This document shows, one piece after another, positions 9,312 to 18,066 of a stretch of 64,000 nucleotides of DNA. The notes under the pieces were generated by a model. The model worked only from the letters and a program-made list of their open reading frames with translations, made no database searches and was not told where the DNA came from. Source of the DNA: Hyphomicrobiales bacterium (GTDB lineage Bacteria > Pseudomonadota > Alphaproteobacteria > Rhizobiales > Rhizobiaceae). The translations under genes and the position numbers were made by a program. Each line of letters starts with the position of its first letter. Positions within the stretch are counted from its first letter, which is position 1. Location: positions 372,001 through 436,000 of the forward strand of contig UBXM01000006.1 of assembly GCA_900469445.1 (NCBI GenBank). The letters are read 5' to 3'.

Positions 9312-11473
9312 GCGCCGGGCAGCCCCAGATTGCCAAACCTCAGATCGGCAAGCCTCAGGACGCGCCGCTGCCGGCTTTGCGCCAGGACCTGCAGATCATG
9401 CGCGTCGGAGCCAGTTATTCCGGCGCTCCGACCTGGGTGGTTTTCGATCCGATCCGCAACCGCTTCTTCCGCATCACCTACGAAATGTTCCAGGTGCTGA
9501 GTTTCTGGAATGTCAGCCAGACGGTAGGCACCCTTCTGCGCACCGTCAATGCCAGGTTCATCGAGCGTATGTCGGTGGATGACATTGGAACCATCGTGCG
9601 CATGCTGGAGCATAATCTGCTTCTGGTTCAGCCGACGCGGGGGGCCTGGCGGGCGCTGCATCACAAGGCGCAGCCGCGACATTCGCTGTTCATGCGGCTC
9701 ATTCACAACTACCTGTTCTTCAAGATCCCGCTGGTTCGGCCGCAACGTTTCATCCATGCGACCTGGCCTTATGTCTCCTTTCTGTTCAGCAAGGTATTCT
9801 GGTGGATCTCGGCCGTTGCCGGGTTGATGGGACTCTATCTCGTCTCGCGTCAATGGGATGCCTTTATCGGCACCTTCCCCTTCGTTTTCTCGCTCGAAGG
9901 GGCGGCGATCTCGATCCTTTCGGTGATCTTCATAAAATGTCTGCACGAATTGGGGCATGCCTATGTGGCGCACCGGTTTGATTGCCGCATTCCTACCATG
10001 GGCATTGCCTTCATGGTCATGGTGCCGCTTCTCTATACGGATGTCAGCGACGCCTGGAAGCTGAAGTCGCGTCGGCAGCGGCTGAGGATCGATTCCGCCG
10101 GCATGCTGGTGGAACTGACGGTCGCGGCCTATGCTCTTCTGGCCTGGGCTTTCGTGCCGGATGGGCCGCTGCGCAGCGCGATCTTCGTGCTTGCCGCGAC
10201 CGGCGTCGTGCTCAGCCTCATCGTCAACCTCAACCCGTTCATGCGATTCGACGGGTATTACATCCTTGCCGATCTGCTCGGGATCGAAAACCTGCAACCG
10301 CGCAGCTTCCGGCACATGCGCTGGAGGCTGAGGGAGTTTCTGTTCAAGCCGGGATATCCGGCACCAGAGAATTTTCCGCCACGGCTGGACGTGATCCTGA
10401 CGGTCTATGCGGTTGCCACCGCCATCTATCGGCTGATCCTCTACCTCGGCATTGCGGTGCTAGTTTATCACTTCACCATCAAGCTGGTCGGCATCCTGCT
10501 GTTTGTGGTCGAGATCGGCTTTTTCATCGTTCGCCCTGTTGTCATGGAAGTGAAGGAATGGTGGGCCATGCGCAGCGATATCCTCAGGACACGCCGGACC
10601 TATGTGACGGCCTTGATTGTCGGCCTGCTGATCGTTCTGGCCTTTCTGCCGCTTTCGACGCGTATCAGCGCACCGGCGGTCATCTATCCGCAGCAATTCG
10701 TGCGGCTTTATCCGCAGGAGCCGGGGCGTATTGAGCGCCTCGACATATCTGCCGGACAGGCAGTAAAGGCGGGCGATGTGCTGTTCGTCATCGACGCGCC
10801 GCAGATCAACGAAGAGCTGAAGATCGCCGATGTCGAGATCGAACTCGCCCGTTCGCGTCTGGCACGGGTCGGCGCCAATGCCGACGACCTTGCGCAGCGC
10901 AGCATAATCGAGAGTGAACTCGGCAGTTCGCTTGCCCGCACGCAGGGACTGGAAGAACGAAAAGCAACACTGGTGGTGAAAGCGCCGTTCGACGGGACGA
11001 TCACCGGGATCAATCCCGAAATTCTGCCGGAACAATGGGTCGGCCGCAGCGAGCAGGTCGCCTTGCTTTCTGCCGGCATGGGCTCGGCGGCACGAGGATA
11101 TGTGGCCGGAAACGACAACTCCCGGCTCGCCGTCAATGCCGCCGGCTGGTTCGTCCCGGATGATATATCTCAACCGAAAATCCCGGTGACGCTCGCCGCC
11201 ATTGCGGAAGCCGGTGCGCGGGAAATCGACGTCCCACAGCTCTCTTCGCATTATCATGGCGCAGTCGCCGTGCATGCCGTCAACGAGGGCAAGCGGCAAC
11301 GGCTGGTTCCGGTCTCCTCTCAATATGCCGTGGTGGCGACGGTCGCAGACAACGAGTTGCTTCCATCGCGATCGGTTCAAGGTGTGATGCTGATTGACGG
11401 CAAGGGTGTCAGTTTCGCTGAACGCGCCTGGCGACGCGTCCTCATGGTGCTCTTCCGCGAGGCCGGTTTTTAA
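9308..11473 (+). CDS. M50 (site-2-protease-like) membrane metallopeptidase with PqqD-like N-terminus and HlyD C-terminus
   Basis: A 721-residue polytopic protein. Residues ~35-110 look like a PqqD-type peptide-binding wing (WVVFDPIRNRFFRITYEMF). Next is a transmembrane core with HELGH in the zinc site (KCLHELGHAYVAHRFD) and the second S2P motif NLNPFMRFDGYY, so the catalytic residues are intact. After further membrane helices there is a HlyD-like lipoyl domain (EPGRIERLDISAGQAVKAGD; VVKAPFDGTITGINPEI). It ends the TolC-HlyD-HlyD-M50 operon. No ABC transporter is present, so this protein is the likely inner-membrane core; whether it transports or cleaves substrate is unknown. Confidence 0.82.
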   Translation: MSAGQPQIAKPQIGKPQDAPLPALRQDLQIMRVGASYSGAPTWVVFDPIRNRFFRITYEMFQVLSFWNVSQTVGTLLRTVNARFIERMSVDDIGTIVRMLEHNLLLVQPTRGAWRALHHKAQPRHSLFMRLIHNYLFFKIPLVRPQRFIHATWPYVSFLFSKVFWWISAVAGLMGLYLVSRQWDAFIGTFPFVFSLEGAAISILSVIFIKCLHELGHAYVAHRFDCRIPTMGIAFMVMVPLLYTDVSDAWKLKSRRQRLRIDSAGMLVELTVAAYALLAWAFVPDGPLRSAIFVLAATGVVLSLIVNLNPFMRFDGYYILADLLGIENLQPRSFRHMRWRLREFLFKPGYPAPENFPPRLDVILTVYAVATAIYRLILYLGIAVLVYHFTIKLVGILLFVVEIGFFIVRPVVMEVKEWWAMRSDILRTRRTYVTALIVGLLIVLAFLPLSTRISAPAVIYPQQFVRLYPQEPGRIERLDISAGQAVKAGDVLFVIDAPQINEELKIADVEIELARSRLARVGANADDLAQRSIIESELGSSLARTQGLEERKATLVVKAPFDGTITGINPEILPEQWVGRSEQVALLSAGMGSAARGYVAGNDNSRLAVNAAGWFVPDDISQPKIPVTLAAIAEAGAREIDVPQLSSHYHGAVAVHAVNEGKRQRLVPVSSQYAVVATVADNELLPSRSVQGVMLIDGKGVSFAERAWRRVLMVLFREAGF

Positions 11474-13038
11474 GGACCGGTAGCCGGTGCGATCTGCATC
11501 TGGGCCGGACGCAGTTTTTCCGGCTCGTCAGAGATTGGCTGTTGTGCCGTGAGCCGTTCCGTCGATGTGGCCTGCGGCTGAGTGGCGGAGGCGGTGGTTT
11601 CAGTCCCGGTGGACGGGGCTGTCGCAGGGATACGGCTGGTCCTCGTCTCTGCAGAGGATTGCGAACTCATCGAAACCTGATCCGTGCCGATCGGCTGGGG
11701 AATGGTGTTTCCATCAGCGGAGGCCACGCGCCAGACCGTGTTGCCCGCATCGTCGGCAATCAGCAATGCCCCGGTTCCGTCGATACCCACGCCGACTGGT
11801 CGCCCGCGCGCCTGATCACCCTGGATGAAGCCTGTCACCACATCCTGCGCCTTGCCGGAGGGCTTGCCGTTTTCGAACGGAACGTAGACGACCTTGTATC
11901 CATTGAAGCTGTTGCGGTTCCAGCTGCCGTGCTCGCCTATGAATGCACCATTTGCATAGGCTTGGGGCATTGCCGACCCCGTGGTGAAGGTAAGTCCGAG
12001 TGCTGCCACGTGGCTTGAAAGCGCATAGTCCGGCGCGATCGCCTTTTCGACCATTTCCGGCCGGGGCGGATAGACCCGGGCATCGACATGCTGGCCGTAA
12101 TAGCTCCAGGGCCAACCGTAGAAGGCGCCTTCCTTCACGGAGGTCATATAGTCCGGCACGAGGTTGGGGCCGAGTTCGTCCCGTTCGTTGATGACGGCCC
12201 ATAGCTCGCCACTTTCCGGGTGGAAGGCCAACCCGTTCGGATTACGCAGTCCCGACGCGAAGACCTTGGCTGCGCCGGTCCGCCGATCGACCTGCCAGAT
12301 CGCGGCGCGGCCCTTCTCGGCTTCCAGTCCGTTTTCTCCGGCATTCGAATTCGATCCCACGGAGACATAGAGCATCTGCCCGTCCGGGCTCAGCGCCAGA
12401 TCCTTCGTCCAGTGATGATTGAGCGGGCCGCCGGGCAATGGCGTCAACACTTGCGGTTGCGCGGTGATCTGGTTCTGGCCAAGCTCATAGGGATAAGCAA
12501 GGACGGCACTGGCCGAGGCAACATAGAGTGTGTTGTCGATCCAGGCGACGCCGAAGGGCGAGTCCAGCTTGGTCAGGAGATCATGGCTCTCGTCCACCTG
12601 ACCATCGCGATTGGTATCGCGCAGCAGGGTGATGAGATTGGTCTCCTTCTTTTCGCCTCCGCCGCTTCCATGAGCGAAAGCCATGATCCAGCCGCGGATG
12701 AAATCCTTCGGACGGCTGAGCGGTTTGCCTTCCGGTGCTTGCGACTGGACGACGAGTATGTCGCCGTTTGGAAGCGTGTGAACGGTGCGCGGGTTGGCAA
12801 GGTCCGCGGCATAGGCGGTAACCTTCAGCCCATCCGGCACTTTCGGTGTCTCGCCATCCTTCCAGCCGATCACCTCGGCAACCTTGAGATCCGGCAGCAG
12901 CTCCTGCGTTGGCTCGGGAAGGACGGGATCAGGCCCGATCTGCTGGGAAATGTCGAAATCGGCATTCTGAGCCAGGGCACTGGCGCTGAGAGTGGCCGAG
13001 AGCGCGATGATCGAAATGCCGGGAACGAGATATCTCAT
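11470..13038 (-). CDS. PQQ-type sorbosone/glucose dehydrogenase-like protein, periplasmic
   Basis: A 522-aa secreted protein. ATG at 13038 with GGAGGA upstream; the open frame extends further but without a better start. A Sec signal (residues 1-23, ending in ASALAQ) precedes a six-bladed propeller of the sorbosone dehydrogenase/GDH-B type, with motifs such as VHTLPNGDILVVQSQAPEG, GGPLNHHWTKDLALSPDG, ASGLRNPNGLAFHPESGELW and GEHGSWNRN. The C-terminal ~70 residues are Ser/Thr/Gln-rich and look unstructured. It would oxidise a sugar or aldose in the periplasm with PQQ, or be a structural propeller. Its stop overlaps the convergent M50 stop in a shared TTAA. It follows the DUF2231 gene with a 2-nt gap. 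Confidence 0.8.
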   Translation of the reverse strand: MRYLVPGISIIALSATLSASALAQNADFDISQQIGPDPVLPEPTQELLPDLKVAEVIGWKDGETPKVPDGLKVTAYAADLANPRTVHTLPNGDILVVQSQAPEGKPLSRPKDFIRGWIMAFAHGSGGGEKKETNLITLLRDTNRDGQVDESHDLLTKLDSPFGVAWIDNTLYVASASAVLAYPYELGQNQITAQPQVLTPLPGGPLNHHWTKDLALSPDGQMLYVSVGSNSNAGENGLEAEKGRAAIWQVDRRTGAAKVFASGLRNPNGLAFHPESGELWAVINERDELGPNLVPDYMTSVKEGAFYGWPWSYYGQHVDARVYPPRPEMVEKAIAPDYALSSHVAALGLTFTTGSAMPQAYANGAFIGEHGSWNRNSFNGYKVVYVPFENGKPSGKAQDVVTGFIQGDQARGRPVGVGIDGTGALLIADDAGNTVWRVASADGNTIPQPIGTDQVSMSSQSSAETRTSRIPATAPSTGTETTASATQPQATSTERLTAQQPISDEPEKLRPAQMQIAPATGP

Positions 13039-13040
13039 CG

Positions 13041-13481
13041 TCAAATCCTCCAGGCCAGTCTGGCATATTTGCGCGCGGATACGATGGCCGCGACGAGCGC
13101 CATCACGAAGGTCACTGCCGAAAGCAGCAGCCCATAGGGTACGACTGCCGTCCATCCGTCACCTGCATGAACGAAGCTGTTGAGAAGCGCGAGGGCGAGG
13201 ACGACCAGATAGAGGAAGATGGGCAGGAGACCGGGCCGCAAAGGGCGGGTACGACGGCGGACAAGATCCAGAAGCCCGGCAAGGATGCCGATCGCTCCGA
13301 AAACCAATCCGGCAAACAAGAGCCACGAGGAAAAATTCTGCCACATCAGGTTACCGCCGCTTTGCCAGAAGGCGATGTCGGTGATGAGCGCCAGCGTGAA
13401 GCAGACGAAAGGAAACGGGACGAATAACGACTGCAGGGGATAGGCGGCGGAATCCCTGTTCGGGGAGGATAAGACAGCCAT
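13041..13481 (-). CDS. DUF2231-type integral membrane protein
   Basis: A 146-aa protein with four predicted membrane helices (SLFVPFPFVCFTLALITDIA; SSWLLFAGLVFGAIGILAGL; LLPIFLYLVVLALALLNSFV; VVPYGLLLSAVTFVMALVAA). ATG at 13481 with GGAG upstream, preferred over an upstream in-frame start at 13550. The FPFVCFTLALITDIAFW segment is typical of the DUF2231 family. It lies 2 nt upstream of the sorbosone-dehydrogenase gene and probably forms a two-gene operon with it. Family members may carry heme or act as a membrane electron partner, which would suit a periplasmic dehydrogenase, but this is inference. Confidence 0.75.
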   Translation of the reverse strand: MAVLSSPNRDSAAYPLQSLFVPFPFVCFTLALITDIAFWQSGGNLMWQNFSSWLLFAGLVFGAIGILAGLLDLVRRRTRPLRPGLLPIFLYLVVLALALLNSFVHAGDGWTAVVPYGLLLSAVTFVMALVAAIVSARKYARLAWRI

Positions 13482-13735
13482 CTGGCGCTCCGTGGCACAA
13501 CCATGAATTTCACCGTCAACCGACAAGGCCGGATATTTGTTCCGTGCCATTCCGCATCACCCGTTCGTGAGAACGAAGACCGTGAGTTTGAACAGGCTTG
13601 CGCCTTGTTGAAGTGTGATCGACGCCTAATTTTAGCTGTCAGACACTCATCGAAAGCATTGCTTCCATGGATTTGCATACCAGCCGGGTGAACTCCGCCG
13701 AGACCGATCAAGACGACGGCCTTGAGGGGAATCGT

Positions 13736-15601
13736 ATGGGGCAAGACAGTACCACACCGGAAGGCGCGTTCCGATATGGGGGACTGTCGATCGGCAAACG
13801 CCGCGCTATCGTTCTGGCACTTAACGTCGGGACAATCACGGCACTCGGTTACGGCCTGTTTCGCATTCTGTCGCCCGGTGGCATCGACCTGCTCGAAGCC
13901 GTCATGCTGTTCGGCTTCGTGATGGCGATGCCGTGGACGGTGCTCGGCTTCTGGAATGCGGTTATCGGCCTGATGCTTCAGCATGGGCCGGGTGACCCGG
14001 CGCGCAGCATCTATCCATTCTATGCAAAGGGTGAGCGCAGCCGCCCGCGCGTATTGTCTTCCCGCACGGCTCTGACGCTGTTTCTGAGAAATGAAGATCC
14101 ACTACCGGCGCTTTTACGGCTGAAGGGGATGGCGGAGAGCCTCAAGGCGACGGGGCTCGAGCGGCATTTCCGTTTCTTCGTCTTGAGCGACACATCCGAC
14201 GAAACCATTGCCAAGGCCGAGGCCGCCGGCTTTGACGAGTTTGTCCAAGCCATCGGTCTGCCTGCGGAAAGCCGTCCGATCTATCGGCGGCGTGCCGAAA
14301 ATACCGGCTACAAGGCCGGCAATATCCATGATTTCCTCGTTGAACATGGCAGCGACTACGACTTCTTCCTGCCGCTCGATTCCGACAGCGTCATGTCCGG
14401 TGATGCGATCATACGACTTGTCGCGGCAATGGAGGCAAGACCGGAGATCGGCATCATGCAGTCGCTCGTGGTGGGTATGCCCGCGACCAGCGGCTTTGCA
14501 CGGATGTTCCAGTTCGGCATGCGCCACGGCATGCGTGCCTTCACCATGGGGGCCGCGTGGTGGAACGCGGATTGCGGCCCCTATTGGGGGCATAACGCAT
14601 TGATCCGCACCGCTGCTTTCCTGGCGCATTGTCGTCTGCCGGTTCTGCCGGGCTCGCCACCGCTCGGCGGTCACGTGCTGAGCCACGATCAGCTTGAAGC
14701 GGCCTATATGCGCCGTGGCGGATACGAGGTGCGTGTGTTGCCGATCGAAACGCAGAGCTATGAGGCCAATCCGCCGACCTTCCCCGATTTCGCCAAGCGT
14801 GATCTGCGCTGGTGCCAGGGCAATATGCAATATTGGCGGTTCCTGTTTGAACCCGGGCTGAAGACGCTCAGCCGGTTTCAGGTTCTGCAGGCGATCCTGA
14901 TGTATGTCGCGCCCCCGGCCTGGATCGCTGCAACCTTTGCGGCCGCCTGGAAGGGCCTCTCCATGGGTTTCGATCCCACCTACCTGCGGCTTGGCCTTTC
15001 CCTTTTTGCCGTCATCTTCTTCATGTCGATCGCACCGAAACTTGCCGGCATGATTGATGTCTGTCTGACGAAAGGTGCGGTTCGCAGTTACGGCGGCCCG
15101 CTGCGGTTCGGCTTTTCCGCAGTAGTGGAAATCCTCGCTTCGATGCTGATGGCGCCAATCATCGCCGTCTATGTTTCCGTTTTTCTTCTCGGCCTGCCGT
15201 TCGGGCGCTGCGTCGCGTGGAGCGGCCAGAACCGCGACAGGCTTGGCGTGTCTTTTCCATCCTCTCTCAGGACGATGGGCCTGCAAACGGTAATCGGTAT
15301 CACGCTTGCCATCGTCCTGCTGCTCGGGGCAGGGGCAACCGCCTTGCTGTGGACATTGCCGATGGTTGCAGGCCTCTGTCTGGCGATCCCCTTTACGATG
15401 CTGACGGCTTCCCGAAGCTTCGGCCGTTGGACCACACGTCTCGGCCTGTTCGCGGTTCCCGAGGAAGGACGCATGCCCCGGATCTTGAGCCCGCTGGTGC
15501 CCCACGCTGCCCGCCGCTGGCGTCGCCCGCAGGTTGCCCATAAACAGACCTCGTGGGAGACGGCGGTTTCTCACGAGGCGCTGGCGGACAGTCGCATATG
15601 A
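13736..15601 (+). CDS. mdoH: MdoH/OpgH-like membrane glucan glucosyltransferase
   Basis: A GT2-family integral membrane enzyme, 621 aa from the ATG at 13736, which has GAGGGG upstream; an in-frame ATG at 13667 lacks a ribosome site. Two helices near the N-terminus precede the catalytic domain, with DSDSVMSGD (DxD), NADCGPYWGHNALIR, HDQLEAAYMRRGG (acceptor-site HDxxEA type) and RWCQGNMQYW (QxxRW-like). A C-terminal bundle of helices follows. In enterobacteria MdoH builds beta-1,2-linked osmoregulated periplasmic glucans with MdoG. No mdoG is present in this window; the gene instead overlaps (ATGA) the dehydrogenase of an apparent five-gene operon, so the product may differ from classical OPG. 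Confidence 0.85.
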   Translation: MGQDSTTPEGAFRYGGLSIGKRRAIVLALNVGTITALGYGLFRILSPGGIDLLEAVMLFGFVMAMPWTVLGFWNAVIGLMLQHGPGDPARSIYPFYAKGERSRPRVLSSRTALTLFLRNEDPLPALLRLKGMAESLKATGLERHFRFFVLSDTSDETIAKAEAAGFDEFVQAIGLPAESRPIYRRRAENTGYKAGNIHDFLVEHGSDYDFFLPLDSDSVMSGDAIIRLVAAMEARPEIGIMQSLVVGMPATSGFARMFQFGMRHGMRAFTMGAAWWNADCGPYWGHNALIRTAAFLAHCRLPVLPGSPPLGGHVLSHDQLEAAYMRRGGYEVRVLPIETQSYEANPPTFPDFAKRDLRWCQGNMQYWRFLFEPGLKTLSRFQVLQAILMYVAPPAWIAATFAAAWKGLSMGFDPTYLRLGLSLFAVIFFMSIAPKLAGMIDVCLTKGAVRSYGGPLRFGFSAVVEILASMLMAPIIAVYVSVFLLGLPFGRCVAWSGQNRDRLGVSFPSSLRTMGLQTVIGITLAIVLLLGAGATALLWTLPMVAGLCLAIPFTMLTASRSFGRWTTRLGLFAVPEEGRMPRILSPLVPHAARRWRRPQVAHKQTSWETAVSHEALADSRI

Positions 15602-16575
15602 CGACCTCGAATGCGTTGTGGCTGACGGGAGTGAGGCGAGCTGAAATGAAGCAGGCGCCGTTGGGCCTGCTTGGAGAAGATGATCTTCTGGTCGAAAGCC
15701 GTTTCGGCGCCATCAGCAGGGGGACGGAAGCTCTCGTGGCCGAAGGATCGGTGCCCGAAAGCGAACACGACTGCATGCGCGCACCGCTTCAGGGAGGCGA
15801 GTTTCCGTTCCCGGTCAAATACGGTTATGCCGTGGTCGGCACGGTCAAGGCCGGATCTGCGGCCTCTCTAGGACAGACAGTCTTCTGCCTGCATCCGCAT
15901 CAGGATCTCTTCCATGTGCCGGCGAAAATGGCGATCCCAGTTCCACCTGATGTTCCGGCCGCGCGCGCTGTTCTCGCTGCCAATATGGAAACGGCGTTGA
16001 ACGGCATCTGGGATGCCGGAATTCTCGCTGGTGACAAGGTAACTGTGGTCGGTGGCGGGTTGGTCGGGCTGCTGGTCGCATTCCTGTCGGCAAAAATTCC
16101 GGGAGTGCAGGTGACGCTTGTCGACGTGAACGCCGATCGCCGGGCCCTTGCGCAAACGCTTGGCTGTCGCTTCGCTTTGCCCGGCGAAGCCGAAGCTTCG
16201 GCCTGCGACAGCGATGTGGTCATTCATGCCTCCGCCACCTCCAAGGGGCTTGCAACGGCCATCGCGGTCGCTGGGTTCGAGGCACGGATCGTCGAAATGT
16301 CCTGGTTTGGAGACGGCACATCCGCTGTGCCGCTCGGTGGACGGTTTCACAGCCATCGTTTGTCTATCGTGGGCTCGCAAGTCGGCCACGTACCGGCGGC
16401 ACGACGAGCGCGTTGGCCGCTTTCGAGGCGACTTGAGACGGCGCTTGCTCTCCTGACCGACGATCGCCTCGACAATCTTATTTCCGGCGAGACGGCTTTC
16501 GATGATCTCGCCGGGCGCTACATCCAGATCCTTTCCGATCCGGATACACTCTGCCACCGCATCCGTTATTTCTGA
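15598..16575 (+). CDS. Zinc-binding/MDR-superfamily dehydrogenase
   Basis: A 325-aa medium-chain dehydrogenase/reductase-like protein. Its ATG (15598) overlaps the mdoH stop by 4 nt. The catalytic N-terminal part contains GAISRGTEALV and KYGYAVVGTV. The cofactor domain starts with VTVVGGGLVGLLVAFLSA (GxGxxG type) followed by TLVDVNADRRALA. The classic structural-zinc cysteines are absent. The QxHPHQDLFHVP segment is typical of the subfamily linked to pterin-like gene sets in alphaproteobacteria. It is likely to oxidise or reduce an intermediate in the same pathway as the downstream QueD-like, glycosyltransferase and methyltransferase genes; the substrate is unknown. Confidence 0.75.
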   Translation: MTTSNALWLTGVRRAEMKQAPLGLLGEDDLLVESRFGAISRGTEALVAEGSVPESEHDCMRAPLQGGEFPFPVKYGYAVVGTVKAGSAASLGQTVFCLHPHQDLFHVPAKMAIPVPPDVPAARAVLAANMETALNGIWDAGILAGDKVTVVGGGLVGLLVAFLSAKIPGVQVTLVDVNADRRALAQTLGCRFALPGEAEASACDSDVVIHASATSKGLATAIAVAGFEARIVEMSWFGDGTSAVPLGGRFHSHRLSIVGSQVGHVPAARRARWPLSRRLETALALLTDDRLDNLISGETAFDDLAGRYIQILSDPDTLCHRIRYF

Positions 16576-16597
16576 CACCTGAGAGGACCCCGATACG

Positions 16598-16996
16598 ATG
16601 TTTGCTGTCGAAGTGCGTGACCACATGATGATTGCCCATAGCCTGCCGCGCGAGGTCTTCGGTCCCGCTCAGGCAATGCACGGAGCGACATTCGTCGTCG
16701 ATGCAGCATTCATGACGGAGGACCTCGACGAGAACGGGCTTGGCGTCGATATCGGCCTTGCGACCGCTGAGCTGAAAAACGTTGTCGGGCCGCTGAATTA
16801 CCAAAATCTCGACGAATTGGATGTCTTTCGCGGCAAGGTGACGACGACAGAGGTACTGGCCAAACACATATTCGATGAACTGCGCCGACGCATCGAAGCG
16901 GGACAACTCGGACCGGGTGGCAAGCGGATCCGCCGTCTGAAGATCACCCTGCACGAAAGCCATGTGGCACGGGCGTGGTACGAGGCCGCGATTTGA
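16598..16996 (+). CDS. 6-pyruvoyl-tetrahydropterin synthase/QueD-like protein with altered active site
   Basis: A 132-aa T-fold protein. ATG at 16598, 22 nt after the dehydrogenase. The fold signature is clear: an N-terminal strand with MIAHSLP, a MHGATF segment, TTTEVLAKHIFDEL and a LHESHVARAWYEA C-terminus. Several canonical residues are missing. The HGH zinc motif is HGA, no Cys precedes it (GPAQAMHGA), and the LDHHxLN catalytic segment reads LNYQNLD. Only two of three zinc histidines and the pterin-anchoring Glu (LHES) remain. It may bind a pterin-like molecule without QueD or PTPS chemistry. It overlaps the glycosyltransferase gene by a TTGA start/stop. Confidence 0.75.
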   Translation: MFAVEVRDHMMIAHSLPREVFGPAQAMHGATFVVDAAFMTEDLDENGLGVDIGLATAELKNVVGPLNYQNLDELDVFRGKVTTTEVLAKHIFDELRRRIEAGQLGPGGKRIRRLKITLHESHVARAWYEAAI

Positions 16997-18066
16997 GCGG
17001 CCGAATCCATGAAACCGGTGCGCCGCAACTGGTCTTTGCCATTCCCGGTGACATCGATACCCGCAGCGGCGGTTACGGTTACGATCGGCGGATGATCGCT
17101 GAACTGCGGGTGTTGGGCTGGAATGTCCAGCACCTTCGGTTGGCGGATGGCTTTCCCGTTGCAAGCCGTGAGGAAATGGAAACGACGGCGATGCAGTTTG
17201 CGGGCATTCCCGATCAAAGCCTCGTCCTTGTCGACGGACTGGCATTCGGAGCCATGCCCGAGATCGCCCGGCGTGAAGCTCAACGGCTGAAGCTGATCGC
17301 TCTTGTTCATCATCCGCTGGCGTTGGAAACGGGGCTTTCGGAGAGCCAAGCGGAAGATCTCCGTAAAAGCGAGACCGCTGCCTTGGACTGCGTTCGCGGG
17401 ATCGTCGTGACGAGCCCGGAAACCGCCCGCACTCTGGTTTCGGATTTCGGCGTTGGGCAGGATGCGATCTGTGTCGCTATACCGGGCACGCAACGTGCCG
17501 AACCGGCGCAGGGCAGTGCCGAAGGCGAACCGCCGATGATCCTTGCCATCGGCTCGCTGACGCAGCGAAAGGATCATCCAACGCTTGTCGCGGCACTGGC
17601 TCAGGTGCGTGACCGCTCATGGCAGTGCCGGATCGTCGGCAGCGACATGATGGATAAGGTATCCGCATCGAGCCTGCGCCGACAGATTGCCGAGCATGGC
17701 GTGAATGACAGGGTCGTTGTTACCGGTGCGCTCGACGATGTCGACGCGGAATATGCACGCGCCGACATCTTTGCTTTGGCAAGTCGTTATGAAGGTTTCG
17801 GCATGGTGTTTGCAGAAGCCATGATGCGCGGCCTGCCGATCGTCGGATGCCGGGCAGGGGCTCTGCCTGATCTCGTGCCGCGAACCGCGGGAACACTTGT
17901 CGAACCTGGCAATGTCGACAGCTTTGCCGCTGCTCTGGCAGTCCTGCTCGACGATCCGCAAGCGCGCCGGGATTATGCCGCTGGCTCGTTTGCGGCAGGC
18001 ATGCACCTGCCGGATTGGCCGACGAGCGCGCGGGTCCTGGCTGATTTTCTGGAAGGCGTCCAATGA
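16993..18066 (+). CDS. GT4-like family 1 glycosyltransferase
   Basis: About 357 aa, GT-B fold. I favour TTG at 16993, which overlaps the upstream TGA (TTGA); an upstream in-frame GTG at 16975 is the alternative. The C-terminal nucleotide-sugar domain is well preserved: ILAIGSLTQRKDHPTLVAAL, RVVVTGALDDVDAEYARADI and ALASRYEGFGMVFAEAMMRG (the E-x7-E motif). It probably adds a hexose to a soluble acceptor. The neighbouring QueD-like and methyltransferase genes make a glycosylated, methylated pterin-like compound conceivable, though only the glycosyltransferase class is secure. It overlaps the methyltransferase by 4 nt. Confidence 0.8.
   Translation: MSGRIHETGAPQLVFAIPGDIDTRSGGYGYDRRMIAELRVLGWNVQHLRLADGFPVASREEMETTAMQFAGIPDQSLVLVDGLAFGAMPEIARREAQRLKLIALVHHPLALETGLSESQAEDLRKSETAALDCVRGIVVTSPETARTLVSDFGVGQDAICVAIPGTQRAEPAQGSAEGEPPMILAIGSLTQRKDHPTLVAALAQVRDRSWQCRIVGSDMMDKVSASSLRRQIAEHGVNDRVVVTGALDDVDAEYARADIFALASRYEGFGMVFAEAMMRGLPIVGCRAGALPDLVPRTAGTLVEPGNVDSFAAALAVLLDDPQARRDYAAGSFAAGMHLPDWPTSARVLADFLEGVQ

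Noticed and set aside
13518..13543. Stress-type promoter upstream of the DUF2231 gene
   Set aside because: The minus strand reads GGAAC-N17-GGTT. The -10 differs from CGTT, so I did not list it, although such a promoter would suit this gene pair.
14114..15574. 486-aa open frame antisense to mdoH
   Set aside because: No start signal or domains; mdoH motifs on the sense strand are complete.
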